This document shows, one piece after another, positions 37,501 to 49,548 of a stretch of 64,000 nucleotides of DNA (position 1 is the stretch's first letter; each line of letters opens with the position of its first letter). A program made the position numbers and the translations under genes. Below the pieces are notes generated by a model, which worked only from the letters and a program-made list of their open reading frames with translations, did not search any database and had not been told where the DNA came from. Source of the stretch: Clostridium gasigenes (GTDB lineage: Bacteria; Bacillota; Clostridia; Clostridiales; Clostridiaceae); contig NZ_FNJM01000005.1 in assembly GCF_900104115.1 (NCBI RefSeq), forward strand, positions 1 through 64,000, given 5' to 3'.

Positions 37501-38311
37501 TCCACTAGGGGTACCATCCCGTATGAATATTGGGCAAGTACTTGAAGTTCATTTAGGTTGGGCAGCTAGCAAATTAGGTTGGCATATTGCAACTCCAGTA
37601 TTTGATGGAGCAACTGAAGGTAACATTGAAGAATGCTTACAAAAAGCAGGATATAATGTTAACGGAAAGACTGTATTATACGATGGAAGAACAGGAATAC
37701 CTTTTGATAACACTGTAACAGTTGGAATAATGTATATCTTGAAACTTGCTCATTTAGTTGATGATAAGATTCATGCTAGATCAACTGGACCATATTCATT
37801 AGTTACTCAACAACCTCTTGGAGGTAAAGCACAATTCGGTGGTCAAAGATTCGGAGAAATGGAAGTTTGGGCACTAGAAGCATATGGAGCAGCACATACA
37901 CTACAAGAAATATTAACTGTTAAGTCAGATGATGTTGTAGGTAGGGTTAAAACATATGAGGCTATCGTTAAGGGTGAAAATATTCCTGAACCAGGAGTTC
38001 CAGAATCATTTAAGGTTCTTATAAAAGAACTTCAAGCTTTATGTTTAGATGTTAGAGTATTAAACTATGATAAAGAAGAAGTGAATCTAAAGGAAATCGT
38101 TGAAGAAGAAATGGATTATCCAGAAGTAAACTTAGAAGTTAACATAGAAGGTGAAGAAGGTTTCGTAGCGAAACAAAAAATGCCTGAAGAAGGTTTTATA
38201 CCAGAAGAAGATGAATCAGAACTTGAAGAAGAAATGGAATTCGAAAGTTTTCCATTAGATGGAATCAGCGAAGAATTAGAACTTGATGATTTTGTAAGTG
38301 ATGAACACTAA
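34589..38311 (+). CDS. rpoB: RNA polymerase beta subunit
   Basis: This 1240-residue catalytic subunit is complete. The rifampicin region [10 protein letters not shown]...[13 protein letters not shown] (about residues 483-513) has the wild-type residues at the usual resistance positions (the Asp, His and Ser equivalents of E. coli 516, 526 and 531). The C-terminus carries an acidic tail of about 60 residues, rich in Glu, after the region that contacts RpoC. Confidence 0.98.
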   Translation: MVHPVQVGKRTRMSFGKVKDVTDMPNLIEVQLDSYEWFLKEGLHEVFYDVNPITNFTGNLVLEFVDYKLDIDNIKYSVEACKERDCTYAAPLKVSVRLQNNETGEIKEQEVFMGDFPLMTEQGTFIINGAERVIVSQLVRSPGVYYNYSVDKSGKKLYSATVIPNRGAWLEYETDSNDIIYVRIDKTRKLPISILARAMGIGSDQELLDYFGEEERFKATIEKDNTKTKEEALLEMYKRLRPGEPPTVDSAVSLIDSLFFDAKRYDLSRVGRYKFNKKLAINLRLINHVAALDVVNPNTGEVIVEQGTKISRSLAEEIQNVGINSVDILVEDRVLRVIGNNFVDISKHVSFNIEDLNIRELVHYPTLKEILDNYDDEEIIKEEIKKNLNRLVPKHIIRDDIFATISYEMGLPYLVGNVDDIDHLGNRRLRSVGELLQNQFRIGLSRMERVVKERMTIQDQESITPQMLINIRPVAAAIKEFFGSSQLSQFMDQTNPLSELTHKRRLSALGPGGLSRERAGFEVRDVHHSHYGRMCPIETPEGPNIGLINSLATYARVNEYGFMETPYRVVDKEAGLVTDEIRYFTADEEDQYLVAQAKEPVGADYKFVDKKITVRNMEEILIVSAEEVDLIDVSPRQIVSVATSMIPFLENDDASRALMGSNMQRQAVPLLKSEAPIVGTGIEYKAAADSGVLPKAKNAGTVVYVSSNEIRVKREVDGGMDSYKLLKFKRSNQGTCINHRPLVDKGEMVFKNQVLADGPSTDLGEIALGKNIRMGFITWEGYNYEDAMLISEELVREDVFTSIHIEEYECEARDTKLGPEEITRDIPNVSEDALKDIDERGIIRIGAEIRSGDVLVGKVTPKGETELTAEERLLRAIFGEKAREVRDTSLKVPHGEAGIIVDVKVFTRENGDELNPGVNELVRCYIAQKRKISVGDKMAGRHGNKGVISRILPEEDMPFLPDGRPLQICLNPLGVPSRMNIGQVLEVHLGWAASKLGWHIATPVFDGATEGNIEECLQKAGYNVNGKTVLYDGRTGIPFDNTVTVGIMYILKLAHLVDDKIHARSTGPYSLVTQQPLGGKAQFGGQRFGEMEVWALEAYGAAHTLQEILTVKSDDVVGRVKTYEAIVKGENIPEPGVPESFKVLIKELQALCLDVRVLNYDKEEVNLKEIVEEEMDYPEVNLEVNIEGEEGFVAKQKMPEEGFIPEEDESELEEEMEFESFPLDGISEELELDDFVSDEH

Positions 38312-38332
38312 ATTTGAAGGGAGGATATACCC

Positions 38333-41300
38333 TTGTTTGAAACGAATAATTTTGATGCTATACAAATAGGATTAGCTTCACCTAGCCAAGTAAGAGAATG
38401 GTCTAGAGGGGAAGTCAAAAAACCAGAAACAATAAACTATAGAACTTTAAAACCAGAAAGAGATGGGTTATTCTGCGAAAGAATATTTGGACCTATAAAA
38501 GACTGGGAATGTCATTGTGGTAAGTACAAAAGAGTTAGATATAAGGGAATAGTTTGTGACAGATGTGGAGTTGAAGTAACAAAAGCAAAAGTGAGAAGAG
38601 AAAGAATGGGGCATATAGAACTTGCAGCCCCTGTTTCTCACATTTGGTACTTCAAAGGTATTCCATCAAGAATGGGTTTACTTTTAGATATGTCACCAAG
38701 ATCTTTAGAAAAGGTATTATACTTTGCATCGTACATAGTTATAGATCCAAAGGAAACACCTTTACTAAAGAAACAGCTTTTAAATGAAAAAGAATTTAGA
38801 GAAGCTGTAGATAAATATGGAGATGAAAGTTTTATTGCTGGAATGGGTGCTGAAGCCGTTCAGGATTTATTAGGTCAAATAGACGTAGTAAATGGTGGAA
38901 GAGATCTTAAAGAAGAATTAAAACAAAGTAGTGGACAAAAGAAAATAAGAATCATTAGAAGATTAGAAGTTGTTGAGTCATTTAGAAAATCAGGAAATGA
39001 TCCAAAGTGGATGATTATAAATGTAATTCCTGTAATACCTCCAGATTTAAGACCTATGGTCCAATTAGATGGTGGAAGATTTGCTACTTCAGATTTAAAT
39101 GATTTATACAGAAGAGTTATAAATAGAAATAACAGATTAAAGAAGCTTTTAGATTTAGGAGCTCCTGATATAATTGTTAGAAATGAAAAAAGAATGCTTC
39201 AAGAAGCAGTTGATGCACTTATCGATAATGGTAGAAGAGGAAGAGCTGTAACTGGTCCTGGTAACAGACCACTTAAATCACTTTCAGATATGCTAAAAGG
39301 TAAGCAAGGTAGATTCAGACAAAATTTACTTGGTAAGAGAGTAGATTACTCCGGTAGATCAGTTATCGTAGTAGGACCTGAATTGAAAATGTATCAATGT
39401 GGACTTCCAAAAGAAATGGCTTTAGAATTATTTAAACCATTTGTAATGAAGAAGTTAGTAGAAGATGGTGTTGCACACAATATAAAGAGTGCTAAGAGAA
39501 TGGTTGAAAGAGTTAATAATCAAGTTTGGGATATACTTGAAGAAGTAATCTCAGATCATCCAGTTTTACTTAACCGTGCACCTACGCTACACAGACTTGG
39601 AATTCAAGCATTCCAACCTGTTCTTGTTGAAGGTAGAGCTATAAAGTTACATCCATTGGTATGTACTGCATACAATGCCGATTTTGATGGTGATCAAATG
39701 GCGGTTCACGTACATTTATCAGTTGAGGCGCAAGCAGAAGCAAGATTCTTAATGCTAGCAGCTGGTAATATTATGAAACCTTCAGATGGAAAGCCAGTTT
39801 GTATACCAACTCAAGATATGGTTTTAGGAACTTATTATCTAACAATAGACAAAGAAGACTGTAAGGGCGAAGGATCATGTTTTTCATCTAAAGATGAGGC
39901 TATAATGGCTTATGAATTAGAGAAAATAGCAATTCACGCAGCAATAACTGTTAGATTATTTAAAGAAATAGATGGAGTACTACAGTCTGGTAGAATTAAA
40001 ACTACAGTAGGTAAACTTATATTTAATGAGTCAATACCACAAGACTTAGGATTCGTTAATAGAGAAAATGAAGAAGAGAAATTCAATTTAGAGGTTGATT
40101 TTTTAGTAACTAAAAAATCACTTGGACTTATAATTGAAAAGTGTTATATAGTTCATGGACCTACAAATACATCTGTAATGTTAGATAATATTAAATCATT
40201 AGGATATCATTATTCCTCTATAGGAGCTATTACTGTATCTGCTTCAGATATGGTAGTGCCAGAAGCGAAGTATGGTTTACTTAAAGAGGCTGATGAAACT
40301 GTTGATAAGATTGAAAAGATGTATAAAAGAGGCTTTATTTCAGATGAAGAAAGATATCAAAGAGTTATAGAAAAATGGACTAAAACAACTGAAGATGTTG
40401 CAAACGCATTAATGGATAGTTTGGATAGGTTTAATCCAATATTCATGATGGCAGATTCAGGAGCCAGAGGGTCTAAGTCTCAAATCAAGCAATTAGCTGG
40501 TATGAGAGGACTTATGGCAAGTCCGTCAGGTAAAATACTTGAATTACCAATCAGAGCTTCTTTTAGAGAAGGTCTAGATGTATTAGAGTACTTTATTTCA
40601 ACACATGGTGCTAGAAAAGGTAATGCCGATACTGCACTTAAAACAGCCGATTCAGGTTATTTAACAAGAAGACTTGTTGACGTATCACAAGATGTTATCG
40701 TAAGAGAACAAGATTGTGGAACTGAAGAAGGTATTGTAATATCTGAAATCAGTGTAGGTAATGAAGTAATAGAAGGTATAAATGAAAGATTACATGGTAG
40801 ATATACAGCAGAGGATGTAATTAATCCAACAACAGGAGAAACTATAATTGGTAAAGAAGAATTTATAGAATCTTATATGGCTGATAAAATTGCTGCTGCA
40901 GGAGTTAAACAAGTTAAAATTAGATCAGTATTTGCATGTAAGTGTAGAGTTGGTGTATGTGCAAGATGTTATGGTATGAACATGGCAACTGGACAGAAAA
41001 TCAATATAGGTGAAGCTGTTGGTATAATAGCGGCACAGTCAATTGGAGAACCAGGAACACAGCTTACAATGAGAACATTCCATACAGGTGGAGTTGCCGG
41101 ATCAGATATCACTCAAGGGCTTCCAAGAGTTGAAGAATTATTCGAAGCAAGAAAACCTAAGGGGTTAGCAATAGTAAGTGAAATTAATGGGGCTGTAAGA
41201 ATTGAAGACACTAAAAAGAAGAGAACAGTATTTGTTATGTCTGCAGAAGGCGAAGAATTCAGTTATGACATACCTTTTGGTTCAAGATTAAAAGTAAAAG

Positions 41301-41866
41301 ATGACGACTTCGTTGAAGCTGGTGACGAAATCACTGAAGGTTCAGTAAACCCTCATGATATAGCTGCTATAAAGGGTATAGATGGAGCCAGAAGATATTT
41401 ACTTGCAGAGGTTCAAAAAGTTTATAGACTACAAGGTGTTGATACTAATGATAAACATATCGAAGTAGTTGTTAGACAAATGACAAGAAAAGTTAAGGTA
41501 ACGGAATCTGGGGATACAGATTTATTACCAGGTACTATGATAGATATGTTCAACTTTGATGAAGCCAATGAAAAAATAAGAGAAATTGGTGGAGAAGAAG
41601 CTAAGGGCGACAAAGTATTACTAGGTATAACTAAAGCAGCCTTAGCAACGGATAGTTTCTTATCGGCGGCATCATTCCAAGAAACAACTAGAGTGCTTAC
41701 TGAAGCTGCTATAAAGGGTAAAGTAGATCCATTAGTAGGCTTGAAGGAAAATGTAATTATTGGTAAGTTAATTCCGGCTGGAACTGGTATGATGCGATAT
41801 AGAGCTGTAAAGCTTGATGTTGAAGAAGATATCATAGAAGATGATGATTTAGATATAATAGAATAA
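38333..41866 (+). CDS. rpoC: RNA polymerase beta' subunit
   Basis: This 1177-residue protein has the N-terminal zinc site CHCG...CDRCG (about 60-83), the catalytic Mg2+ motif NADFDGD (about 448-454), and the second Cys4 site [11 protein letters not shown] (about 868-878). The start is TTG, placed by GGGAGGA 7 bases upstream, giving the conserved N-terminus MFETNNFD. It is co-transcribed with rpoB (21-base gap). Confidence 0.98.
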   Translation: MFETNNFDAIQIGLASPSQVREWSRGEVKKPETINYRTLKPERDGLFCERIFGPIKDWECHCGKYKRVRYKGIVCDRCGVEVTKAKVRRERMGHIELAAPVSHIWYFKGIPSRMGLLLDMSPRSLEKVLYFASYIVIDPKETPLLKKQLLNEKEFREAVDKYGDESFIAGMGAEAVQDLLGQIDVVNGGRDLKEELKQSSGQKKIRIIRRLEVVESFRKSGNDPKWMIINVIPVIPPDLRPMVQLDGGRFATSDLNDLYRRVINRNNRLKKLLDLGAPDIIVRNEKRMLQEAVDALIDNGRRGRAVTGPGNRPLKSLSDMLKGKQGRFRQNLLGKRVDYSGRSVIVVGPELKMYQCGLPKEMALELFKPFVMKKLVEDGVAHNIKSAKRMVERVNNQVWDILEEVISDHPVLLNRAPTLHRLGIQAFQPVLVEGRAIKLHPLVCTAYNADFDGDQMAVHVHLSVEAQAEARFLMLAAGNIMKPSDGKPVCIPTQDMVLGTYYLTIDKEDCKGEGSCFSSKDEAIMAYELEKIAIHAAITVRLFKEIDGVLQSGRIKTTVGKLIFNESIPQDLGFVNRENEEEKFNLEVDFLVTKKSLGLIIEKCYIVHGPTNTSVMLDNIKSLGYHYSSIGAITVSASDMVVPEAKYGLLKEADETVDKIEKMYKRGFISDEERYQRVIEKWTKTTEDVANALMDSLDRFNPIFMMADSGARGSKSQIKQLAGMRGLMASPSGKILELPIRASFREGLDVLEYFISTHGARKGNADTALKTADSGYLTRRLVDVSQDVIVREQDCGTEEGIVISEISVGNEVIEGINERLHGRYTAEDVINPTTGETIIGKEEFIESYMADKIAAAGVKQVKIRSVFACKCRVGVCARCYGMNMATGQKINIGEAVGIIAAQSIGEPGTQLTMRTFHTGGVAGSDITQGLPRVEELFEARKPKGLAIVSEINGAVRIEDTKKKRTVFVMSAEGEEFSYDIPFGSRLKVKDDDFVEAGDEITEGSVNPHDIAAIKGIDGARRYLLAEVQKVYRLQGVDTNDKHIEVVVRQMTRKVKVTESGDTDLLPGTMIDMFNFDEANEKIREIGGEEAKGDKVLLGITKAALATDSFLSAASFQETTRVLTEAAIKGKVDPLVGLKENVIIGKLIPAGTGMMRYRAVKLDVEEDIIEDDDLDIIE

Positions 41867-41881
41867 TACAATGCAATTTTA

Positions 41882-41910
41882 TTGACATGTGTATGCTTAA
41901 ATGATAAAAT
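41882..41910 (+). promoter_or_regulatory. Promoter of the str operon
   Basis: TTGACA at 41882-41887, 17 bases, and TAAAAT at 41905-41910. It starts 15 bases after the rpoC stop. Confidence 0.85.
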
Positions 41911-42017
41911 ACAAATTGTGTGATTTTGAAAAGCTACACTACAGTATAATTATCTACATGATTCATATGGATAAAGTTTAACTTTACTTTTATGAACTTT
42001 GTAAAAGGAGTGTGTTC

Positions 42018-42257
42018 ATGATAGACGTACTAGTAGGAAAAAAAGTCATAGGAATTAAACAAGCAAGTAAAGCTATTAACAATGGAAAAGGTACTGCATT
42101 ATATGTAGCTGAAGATGCAGAAAGAAAATTAATAATTCCGTTATTAGAATTAGCTTGTAGTAATAATATCAAGGTTATCGAAATTGATACCATGAGAAAT
42201 TTAGGTAAGATGTGCGGCATAGATGTTCAATCTTCCGCAACATTGATACTTGAATAA
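42018..42257 (+). CDS. L7Ae-family k-turn-binding protein (YbxF-like)
   Basis: This 79-residue protein of the L7Ae/L30e/S12e/Gadd45 family has GIKQASKAINNGKGTALYVAEDA, read in two parts, as the k-turn-binding core. Bacillus YbxF (RplGB) binds k-turn RNAs in vitro, but its cellular role is unclear. It precedes rpsL as in Bacillus. ATG 42018 is preferred over GTG 42012 because AAAGGAGTG ends just before. Confidence 0.92.
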   Translation: MIDVLVGKKVIGIKQASKAINNGKGTALYVAEDAERKLIIPLLELACSNNIKVIEIDTMRNLGKMCGIDVQSSATLILE

Positions 42258-42311
42258 TTAATTAGCTTTTATCTTAAAAGATAGATAAATTAAATTTCAG
42301 GAGGTGAAAAT

Positions 42312-42689
42312 ATGCCAACTATTAGCCAATTAGTAAGAAAAGGCAGAAAATCAATTGCTAACAAATCAACAGCACCAGCACTAAATGAGTGTCCGCAAAG
42401 AAGAGGAGTATGTACAGTTGTTAAAACTATAACTCCAAAAAAACCTAACTCAGCGTTAAGAAAAGTAGCTAGAGTAAGACTTACAAACGGATTCGAAGTT
42501 ACTGCTTATATAGGTGGTGTAGGCCATAATCTACAAGAACATAGTGTTGTTCTTATAAGAGGTGGTAGAGTTAAGGACCTTCCTGGTGTTAGATACCATA
42601 TTGTAAGAGGTGCATTAGATTGTGCTGGAGTAGCTAACAGAATGCAAGGAAGATCAAAGTACGGTGCAAAGAGACCTAAGCAAAAATAG
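42312..42689 (+). CDS. rpsL: 30S ribosomal protein S12
   Basis: This 125-residue decoding-centre protein has the streptomycin-relevant Lys residues in TPKKPNSAL and GGRVKDLPG, both wild type. AGGAGGTG lies before the ATG. A structured spacer of 147 bases follows. Confidence 0.97.
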   Translation: MPTISQLVRKGRKSIANKSTAPALNECPQRRGVCTVVKTITPKKPNSALRKVARVRLTNGFEVTAYIGGVGHNLQEHSVVLIRGGRVKDLPGVRYHIVRGALDCAGVANRMQGRSKYGAKRPKQK

Positions 42690-42701
42690 TATTTTTACTA
42701 T

Positions 42702-42792
42702 GGCAGTGCTTGTCTTTCCAAACTACATAGATTTATAAAAAAGTTTATATAGATATAAGAGACAATGCACTTTGCGGCATGCAATAATGCCG
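42702..42792 (+). promoter_or_regulatory. Structured rpsL-rpsG spacer, possible S7 site
   Basis: GGCAGTGCTTGTCTT (42702-42716) can pair with AGAGACAATGCAC (42758-42770), and CGGCAT (42775-42780) with ATGCCG (42787-42792). In E. coli the S7 repressor site lies in this same spacer. The link is by position only. Confidence 0.5.
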
Positions 42793-42815
42793 AGTACCGA
42801 TGAACTTAAATTTAA

Positions 42816-43307
<492 letters not shown>

Positions 43308-43312
43308 AAAAC

Positions 43313-43342
43313 AAACTGTTTTGGCTTTTGCCAAAACAGTTT
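43313..43342 (+). repeat. 13-bp perfect hairpin between rpsG and fusA
   Basis: AAACTGTTTTGGC, TTTT, GCCAAAACAGTTT. It is followed by only TTGTC, so it is at most a weak terminator. It may be a partial terminator or an RNA processing or stability element. Confidence 0.75.
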
Positions 43343-43382
43343 TGTCGAATTCAAAAATACTCGCTTAGAGGAGGCAATACAA

Positions 43383-45443
43383 ATGGCTAGAAAATTTCCA
43401 TTAGACAAATTCCGTAACTTTGGAATAATGGCACATATAGATGCTGGTAAGACGACAACTACTGAGCGTATATTATTCTACACAGGAAAAAGCCACAAAA
43501 TAGGAGAAGTTCACGAAGGTGCAGCTACTATGGATTGGATGGTTCAAGAACAAGAGAGAGGTATCACAATTACTTCTGCTGCAACTACATGTACGTGGAA
43601 TGGTCATGAATTAAACATAATAGATACTCCAGGTCACGTAGATTTTACAGTTGAAGTTGAAAGATCATTAAGAGTTCTTGATGGAGCTGTTACTGTTCTT
43701 GATGCTAAGAGTGGAGTTGAACCTCAAACTGAAACAGTATGGAGACAGGCAGATAAATATGGTGTTCCAAGAATGATATATGTTAATAAGATGGATGCAA
43801 CTGGTGCAGATTTCTTTAGATGTATAAACACTGTAAGAGATAGATTAAAAGCTAATGCTGTTCCAATACAAATACCAGTTGGTTCAGAAGATAAATTTAA
43901 AGGAATGATAGATTTAATAGAAAATAAAGCTATTATGTTCTATGATGATTTAGGTACAGATGTTAGAATAGAAGACATTCCTGCTGATTTAGTTGATCAA
44001 GCTAAAGAATACAGAATGGCTCTTGTAGAAGCAATAGCTGAAACTGATGAAACGTTAATGGAAAAATACCTAGACGGTGAAGAGTTAACAGTTGAAGAGA
44101 TGATGGTAGCTTTAAGAAAAGCTACAATAAATAATGAAATAGTACCATGTATATGTGGTTCGTCATATAAGAACAAGGGTGTTCAACAAATGATTGATGG
44201 TGTTGTTCATTTCTTACCATCACCATTAGATGTTAAAGCTATAACAGGAGTTACATTAGATGGAGAACCAGCTGTAAGAGAATCTTCAGATGATGCACCT
44301 ATGGCTGCATTAGCATTTAAAATTGCTACTGATCCATTTGTAGGTAAGTTAGCTTTCGCAAGAGTTTACTCAGGAATCCTTGAGAGTGGTTCATATGTTT
44401 TAAACTCAACTAAAGGAAAGAAAGAAAGAGTAGGAAGACTTGTTAAGATGCACGCTAATTCAAGAGAAGAAGTAGAAGCTTTAGAAGCAGGTGAATTAGG
44501 AGCTATAATCGGATTAAAGAACACTACTACTGGTGATACTTTATGTGTTGAAAGTAATCCAATTATACTTGAAGCAATGGATTTCCCAGAACCAGTTATA
44601 TCTGTAGCTATAGAGCCAAAGACTAAAGCAAGTCAAGAAAGAATGGGAATGGCTTTAGCTAAATTAGCTGAAGAAGATCCTACTTTCAAAACTTACACTA
44701 ACCAAGAAACTGGTCAAACAATCATCGCTGGTATGGGTGAACTTCATTTAGAAATCATCGTTGATAGATTAACTAGAGAATTCAAGGTTGAATGTAATGT
44801 AGGAGCTCCTCAAGTTGCTTACAAAGAAACTATTAGAAAAGCTGTTAAGGCTGAAGCTAAATATGCTAAGCAATCTGGTGGTAAGGGTCAATACGGTCAT
44901 TGTGTGATCGAGATGGAACCTACTGAAGGCGAATACGTATTTGAAAATGCAGTAGTTGGTGGAGCTATTCCAAGAGAGTATATTCCAGCTATTGATAATG
45001 GTATTAGAGAAGCCGCTAAAAACGGGATTATAGCAGGATATGAAACTATAAACTTTAAAGTAAAAGTTGTTCATGGATCATACCATGACGTCGATTCATC
45101 AGAAATGGCGTTTAAAATTGCAGGTTCAATGGCATTTAAGAATGCTATGGCTAAAGCAGATCCAGTATTACTAGAACCTATGATGAAAGTTGAAGTTACA
45201 GTTCCAGAAGAATATATGGGAGATGTAATTGGAGACCTAAGCTCAAGAAGAGGAAAAATTGAAGGTATGGAAGCTCTAAGTGGAGCTCAAATCATCAGAG
45301 CGTTTGTTCCTCTTTCAGAGATGTTTGGTTATTCAACTACGCTAAGATCAAGAACTCAAGGTAGAGGTACTTATGCAATGACATTTGATCACTTTGAAGA
45401 AGTTCCAAAGAGCGTACAAGAAGCTATTAAAGGTGAAAAGTAA
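43383..45443 (+). CDS. fusA: Elongation factor G
   Basis: This 686-residue translocase GTPase has the P-loop [13 protein letters not shown] (about 17-29), DTPGHVDF (about 81-88), NKMD (about 135-138), and all five domains. The length is typical. It is the third gene of the str operon. Confidence 0.98.
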   Translation: MARKFPLDKFRNFGIMAHIDAGKTTTTERILFYTGKSHKIGEVHEGAATMDWMVQEQERGITITSAATTCTWNGHELNIIDTPGHVDFTVEVERSLRVLDGAVTVLDAKSGVEPQTETVWRQADKYGVPRMIYVNKMDATGADFFRCINTVRDRLKANAVPIQIPVGSEDKFKGMIDLIENKAIMFYDDLGTDVRIEDIPADLVDQAKEYRMALVEAIAETDETLMEKYLDGEELTVEEMMVALRKATINNEIVPCICGSSYKNKGVQQMIDGVVHFLPSPLDVKAITGVTLDGEPAVRESSDDAPMAALAFKIATDPFVGKLAFARVYSGILESGSYVLNSTKGKKERVGRLVKMHANSREEVEALEAGELGAIIGLKNTTTGDTLCVESNPIILEAMDFPEPVISVAIEPKTKASQERMGMALAKLAEEDPTFKTYTNQETGQTIIAGMGELHLEIIVDRLTREFKVECNVGAPQVAYKETIRKAVKAEAKYAKQSGGKGQYGHCVIEMEPTEGEYVFENAVVGGAIPREYIPAIDNGIREAAKNGIIAGYETINFKVKVVHGSYHDVDSSEMAFKIAGSMAFKNAMAKADPVLLEPMMKVEVTVPEEYMGDVIGDLSSRRGKIEGMEALSGAQIIRAFVPLSEMFGYSTTLRSRTQGRGTYAMTFDHFEEVPKSVQEAIKGEK

Positions 45444-45460
45444 TATAGCCTAGTTTAATA

Positions 45461-45504
45461 TATTGTATCATTGCTTATATGTTAATATAAACAATGATAC
45501 AATA
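45461..45504. repeat. 44-base near-perfect hairpin between fusA and tuf
   Basis: TATTGTATCATTG (45461-45473) and CAATGATACAATA (45492-45504) are perfect inverted repeats. Inside them TTATAT and ATATAA (45475-45480, 45485-45490) also pair around a GTTA loop, giving 19 pairs with one mismatch. There is no T run on either side. Confidence 0.85.
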
Positions 45505-45560
45505 ATGACTATATGAGTGTTGTTATAGAATAAAATAACAGTTAAAAGTCAATAATAGTA

Positions 45561-45589
45561 TAGAAAAATTATGTTAAAATAGATATAAT
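45561..45589 (+). promoter_or_regulatory. Probable promoter of tuf copy 2
   Basis: TAGAAA at 45561-45566, 17 bases, and TATAAT at 45584-45589. The -35 is weak. Confidence 0.55.
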
Positions 45590-45637
45590 AAATATGAAGG
45601 TTCATATAATTAATTTTAATACAAGGAGGAATTTACA

Positions 45638-46831
45638 ATGGCAAAGCAAAAATTCGAAAGAAGTAAACCACATGTAAATATTGGAACAATTGGTCACGTA
45701 GATCACGGTAAGACAACATTAACAGCTGCTATAACAACAGTATTAGCAACAAAAGGATTCGCGGAGGCTTTCAACTATGCAGATATAGATAAAGCACCCG
45801 AAGAAAAAGAGAGAGGTATTACAATTAATACAACTCACGTAGAATATGAAACAGAACAAAGACATTATGCACACGTTGATTGTCCAGGACATGCCGATTA
45901 TGTAAAGAACATGATTACAGGAGCAGCACAAATGGATGGAGCAATATTAGTATGTTCAGCAGCAGATGGCCCAATGCCACAAACTAGAGAACATATACTA
46001 TTAGCATCAAGAGTTGGAGTTGACTATATCGTTGTTTTCTTAAATAAAGCAGATATGGTAGATGATGAAGAATTATTAGAATTAGTTGAAATGGAAGTAA
46101 GAGAATTGTTATCAGAATACAACTTCCCAGGAGATGATATTCCGGTAATCAAGGGTTCAGCTTTAGTAGCGTTAGAAAATCCAACAGATGAAAAGGCAAT
46201 TGCGCCAATTATGGAATTAATGGATGCAGTAGATAGCTACATACCAACTCCAGAAAGAGCAACAGAAAAGCCTTTCTTAATGCCAATAGAAGATGTATTT
46301 ACAATCACTGGTAGAGGGACAGTTGCAACAGGAAGAGTAGAAAGAGGAATTCTTAAGGTATCAGACGAAGTTGAAATCGTTGGATTAGCAGAAGAAAGCA
46401 GAAAAGTTATAGTAACAGGAATAGAAATGTTTAGAAAATTACTAGACGATGCAAGAGCAGGAGATAATGTAGGAGTTCTTTTAAGAGGGGTTCAAAGAGC
46501 AGATATTGAAAGAGGTCAAGTATTATCAAAAGTTGGCGGAATCAAACCTCATACTAAATTTGTAGGTCAAGTATATGTACTTAAAAAAGAAGAGGGTGGA
46601 AGACATACACCATTCTTTGATGGATATAGACCACAATTCTACTTTAGAACAACAGATGTAACTGGATCAATCAAGTTACCAGACGGAATGGAAATGGTTA
46701 TGCCTGGAGATCATATAGATATGAATGTTGAATTAATCAACAAAGTAGCTATGGATGAAGGTTTAAGATTTGCAATCAGAGAAGGTGGAAGAACTGTAGG
46801 TTCAGGAGTTGTTACTAGCGTAAAAGAATAA
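45638..46831 (+). CDS. tuf: Elongation factor Tu, copy 2 (fusA-side)
   Basis: This 397-residue EF-Tu keeps Glu58 before RGITI, where copy 1 has Ala, and has Thr66 where copy 1 has Ala. The first 114 bases of the two genes, the 5' flank from AAGGAGGAATTTACA, and the 3' flank TAATAATATTC are identical. The remainder differs by scattered substitutions, consistent with partial gene conversion. A strong terminator follows. Confidence 0.97.
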   Translation: MAKQKFERSKPHVNIGTIGHVDHGKTTLTAAITTVLATKGFAEAFNYADIDKAPEEKERGITINTTHVEYETEQRHYAHVDCPGHADYVKNMITGAAQMDGAILVCSAADGPMPQTREHILLASRVGVDYIVVFLNKADMVDDEELLELVEMEVRELLSEYNFPGDDIPVIKGSALVALENPTDEKAIAPIMELMDAVDSYIPTPERATEKPFLMPIEDVFTITGRGTVATGRVERGILKVSDEVEIVGLAEESRKVIVTGIEMFRKLLDDARAGDNVGVLLRGVQRADIERGQVLSKVGGIKPHTKFVGQVYVLKKEEGGRHTPFFDGYRPQFYFRTTDVTGSIKLPDGMEMVMPGDHIDMNVELINKVAMDEGLRFAIREGGRTVGSGVVTSVKE

Positions 46832-46903
46832 TAATATTCGTTTAAGCTGATAATTACTTTATAATTTTTAAAATAAAAGGCGCTTATAATGTGATCACAA
46901 AAT

Positions 46904-46938
46904 AAAAGAGTAAAGGGACGCCTTTACTCTTTTTTTAT
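46904..46938 (+). terminator. Terminator of the str operon
   Basis: AAAAGAGTAAAGG, GACG, CCTTTACTCTTTTTTT: a 13-bp stem with a T run. Confidence 0.95.
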
Positions 46939-47298
46939 TGTCAAAAATATAATACATAAAGTAAAAATTATGAGAATTATAAAATATATTCAATTTATAA
47001 TTAATAAAAATATATTTTATAGATAATAACTAAAAAATTAATCTTAATAAGTAGAAAATATAAGATGTTATTTGAAATTCTAAATTATTTGATAAATTAT
47101 TATTTGGACTATGAAAATGTTTAACATCTTGTATAATGGGTATAATATTAATAATAAAAATCTTTATGTGAAAAATACAATGAAAAAAATGTTGATTTAA
47201 ATCTAAAATCAGAATAGAATAGATTTGCAAACAAAATTAAATTAGAAAATCACAAATATATAGATATAAAAAAGTAAAAAAAAAGGCTAAAAAAAGTC
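46939..47298. other. Intergenic region, no gene seen
   Basis: These 360 extremely AT-rich bases lie between the str and S10 operons. A weak minus-strand frame (47030-47230) has no ribosome binding site and a Phe/Ile-rich translation typical of random AT-rich DNA. AAGATGTTA near 47063 and TAACATCTT near 47120 could pair, but the distance is long. Confidence 0.6.
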
Positions 47299-47327
47299 TT
47301 GTCAAAGATATGTAAAGATAGTATAAT
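47299..47327 (+). promoter_or_regulatory. Promoter of the S10 operon
   Basis: TTGTCA at 47299-47304, 17 bases, and TATAAT at 47322-47327. Confidence 0.88.
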
Positions 47328-47333
47328 AAAATA

Positions 47334-47531
47334 GTTGTATAGCATACAGCGATGAGTTGAGAGGTTGCCGGACTTCCGGGTAATTCTTAATGAGTATGTC
47401 AGGATCTAGAATCCGACGACAGGGATTTTATAATTTGTTTGGGTAAAAGTATGAAACACCAGGAACAGTTTATAGAACAACCACTGTTGTGCGTTAGAAG
47501 TAAAGCGTACATGAAAAGGAGGGAAACCAAG
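47334..47531 (+). promoter_or_regulatory. Long structured S10 leader RNA
   Basis: This is about 200 bases before rpsJ. GCATAC (47342) pairs with GTATGT (47394), enclosing the helix CCGGA-CTT-CCGG with flanks. GGATCTAGAATCC is a second hairpin (47402), and AACAGT pairs with ACTGTT in a third (about 47464-47487). This is the place where E. coli L4 regulates the operon, but the Firmicutes mechanism is not settled. Confidence 0.7.
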
Positions 47532-47840
47532 ATGTCAAAACAAAAAATTAGAATCAGATTAAAGGCTTTTGATCATACAATATTAGATCAATCAGCTGAA
47601 AAAATCATTGAAACAGCAAAGACAACAGGAGCTAAGGTTGTAGGACCTGTGCCTCTACCTACTGAAAAAGATGTTATAACAATATTAAGAGCTGTTCATA
47701 AATATAAAGATTCAAGAGAACAATTCGAAATTAGAACACACAAGAGATTAATCGATATAGTTAATCCATCACCAAAAACTGTTGATGCATTAATGAGATT
47801 AAATCTACCAGCTGGTGTCGATATCGAAATTAAGCTGTAA
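47532..47840 (+). CDS. rpsJ: 30S ribosomal protein S10
   Basis: This 102-residue protein is also the NusG/NusB partner (NusE). The start at 47532 follows AGGAGGG. A longer frame from 47439 runs through the leader and is not the gene. It begins [14 protein letters not shown], as expected. Confidence 0.97.
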   Translation: MSKQKIRIRLKAFDHTILDQSAEKIIETAKTTGAKVVGPVPLPTEKDVITILRAVHKYKDSREQFEIRTHKRLIDIVNPSPKTVDALMRLNLPAGVDIEIKL

Positions 47841-47916
47841 TAGCAATATTAAATAAACAGTTTGAACTATTATGATTGCGATGCAATCCACTAATATGTT
47901 TAGGAGGTGTAAATAC

Positions 47917-48546
47917 ATGAAAAAAGCTATATTAGGAAAGAAAATAGGAATGACTCAAATTTTCGATGAAAATGGTAGAGTTATACCGGTAACAGTAGTA
48001 GAAGCTACTCCATGTGTTGTTGTTCAAAAGAAAACTATTCAAAAGGATGGTTATGACGCAATACAAGTAGGTTTTGGAGAAATAAGAGAAAAGCTTGTTA
48101 ACAAGCCAAAGAAGGGACATTATGCTAAGGCTGGTGTATCTTTAAAGAGAAGATTAAGAGAATTTAGACTTGAAGATTGTTCAACTTATGAAGTAGGGCA
48201 AGAAATTAAAGTTGATGTATTTGTAGTGGGAGAAAAGATTGATGTATCAGGAGTTTCTAAAGGTAAGGGATTCCAAGGGGTTATCAAGAGATGGAATGCT
48301 AATAGAGGTCCTATGACTCATGGTTCTAAGTTCCATAGAGCAGTAGGTTCAATGGGAGCTTCATCAGATCCTTCAAAAACATTCAAGAACAAACATATGC
48401 CAGGTCATATGGGAGCTGTTAATAAAACAGTACAAAATTTAGAGGTAGTTAAGATTATAGCTGAGAAAAACTTAATACTAATCAAGGGTGGTATCCCAGG
48501 ACCTAACAAAGGTACAGTAGTAATAAGAAATGCAGTTAAAGCTTAA
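47917..48546 (+). CDS. rplC: 50S ribosomal protein L3
   Basis: This 209-residue early assembly protein begins [16 protein letters not shown]. The start at 47917 follows AGGAGGTG, and the in-frame codon at 47872 is discarded. The family signature [11 protein letters not shown] lies at about residues 110-120. Confidence 0.97.
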   Translation: MKKAILGKKIGMTQIFDENGRVIPVTVVEATPCVVVQKKTIQKDGYDAIQVGFGEIREKLVNKPKKGHYAKAGVSLKRRLREFRLEDCSTYEVGQEIKVDVFVVGEKIDVSGVSKGKGFQGVIKRWNANRGPMTHGSKFHRAVGSMGASSDPSKTFKNKHMPGHMGAVNKTVQNLEVVKIIAEKNLILIKGGIPGPNKGTVVIRNAVKA

Positions 48547-48570
48547 TTTCTGTAGAAAGGAGGAAACAAA

Positions 48571-49191
48571 ATGTCTACAGTAGGATTATTTAACCAAGAA
48601 GGTAAACAAGTTGGAGATATCCAATTAAATGATAGCGTGTTCGGAGTTGAAGTTAACGAGAATGCAATGCATCAAGTTGTTATAGCTTTATTAGCTAACA
48701 AAAGACAGGGAACTCAATCAGCTAAAACAAGAGCTGAAGTTAGAGGGGGCGGAATTAAGCCTTGGAGACAAAAGGGAACTGGTAGAGCGAGACAAGGTTC
48801 TATTAGAGCACCTCAATGGATCAAAGGTGGTATAGTATTCGCACCAAAGCCAAGAGATTATAGAATGGCAACACCAAAAAGCATGAGAAGAGTAGCTATG
48901 AAATCTGCTTTAACATGTAAAGTTCAAGCTGGTGAAATGATAGTATTAGAAAGCTTAGAATTTGAAACTCCAAAGACTAAGTTAGTTATTGAAATGTTAA
49001 AAGCTTTTGAAGCTAAGAAAACATTGATAATAACTGCTGAATCTAATGAAGCAGTTTACAAATCAGCAAGAAATATACCTGGAATAGCAATAATTCCAGC
49101 AAACAACATCAATGTTTATGATTTACTAAAGTATAACAAAGTAATGATAACTAAAGATGCTGTATCAAAGATCGAGGAGGTGTACGCATAA
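48571..49191 (+). CDS. rplD: 50S ribosomal protein L4
   Basis: This 206-residue protein has the tunnel-lining loop containing [19 protein letters not shown] (about 53-71). Its stop overlaps the L23 start by one base. In E. coli L4 represses this operon through the S10 leader. Confidence 0.97.
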   Translation: MSTVGLFNQEGKQVGDIQLNDSVFGVEVNENAMHQVVIALLANKRQGTQSAKTRAEVRGGGIKPWRQKGTGRARQGSIRAPQWIKGGIVFAPKPRDYRMATPKSMRRVAMKSALTCKVQAGEMIVLESLEFETPKTKLVIEMLKAFEAKKTLIITAESNEAVYKSARNIPGIAIIPANNINVYDLLKYNKVMITKDAVSKIEEVYA

Positions 49192-49487
49192 TGAGTTTAA
49201 ATAGCCATGATATAATAAGAAAGCCTGTTATAACTGAAAAGAGTATGGCTGCTATGGCAGAGAAAAAGTACACTTTCATAGTTCAAATAAACGCTAATAA
49301 AGTTCAAATAAAGAGAGCGATTGAAGAAGTTTTCGGTGTTACAGTTGAAAATGTTCAAACAATGAGAACTATGGGAAAAACTAAAAGAATGGGCGTACAT
49401 GTAGGTAAGAGAGCTGACGTTAAGAAAGCAATCATTACATTATCACAAGAAAGTAAAACTATTGAATTCTTTGAAGGAATGCAATAG
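49191..49487 (+). CDS. rplW: 50S ribosomal protein L23
   Basis: This 98-residue protein at the tunnel exit docks SRP and trigger factor. It begins with RKPVITEKS (about 10-18). The TAATG overlap with rplD gives translational coupling. Confidence 0.97.
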   Translation: MSLNSHDIIRKPVITEKSMAAMAEKKYTFIVQINANKVQIKRAIEEVFGVTVENVQTMRTMGKTKRMGVHVGKRADVKKAIITLSQESKTIEFFEGMQ

Positions 49488-49548
49488 TATAATAAGCGGA
49501 GTATTGGTGTAATTCGCCAGATAAGCTTAAAGTAAGGAGGGAATTTAC

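Noticed and set aside
41422-41871. Minus-strand 149-residue frame inside rpoC
   Set aside because: It is a Ser/Ile-rich shadow of a highly conserved gene, without a ribosome binding site.
47030-47230. Minus-strand 66-residue frame between the str and S10 operons
   Set aside because: No ribosome binding site; the Phe/Ile-rich translation is what random AT-rich DNA gives.
47439-47531. N-terminal extension of rpsJ
   Set aside because: It lies in the structured leader; the AGGAGGG and S10 length set the start at 47532.
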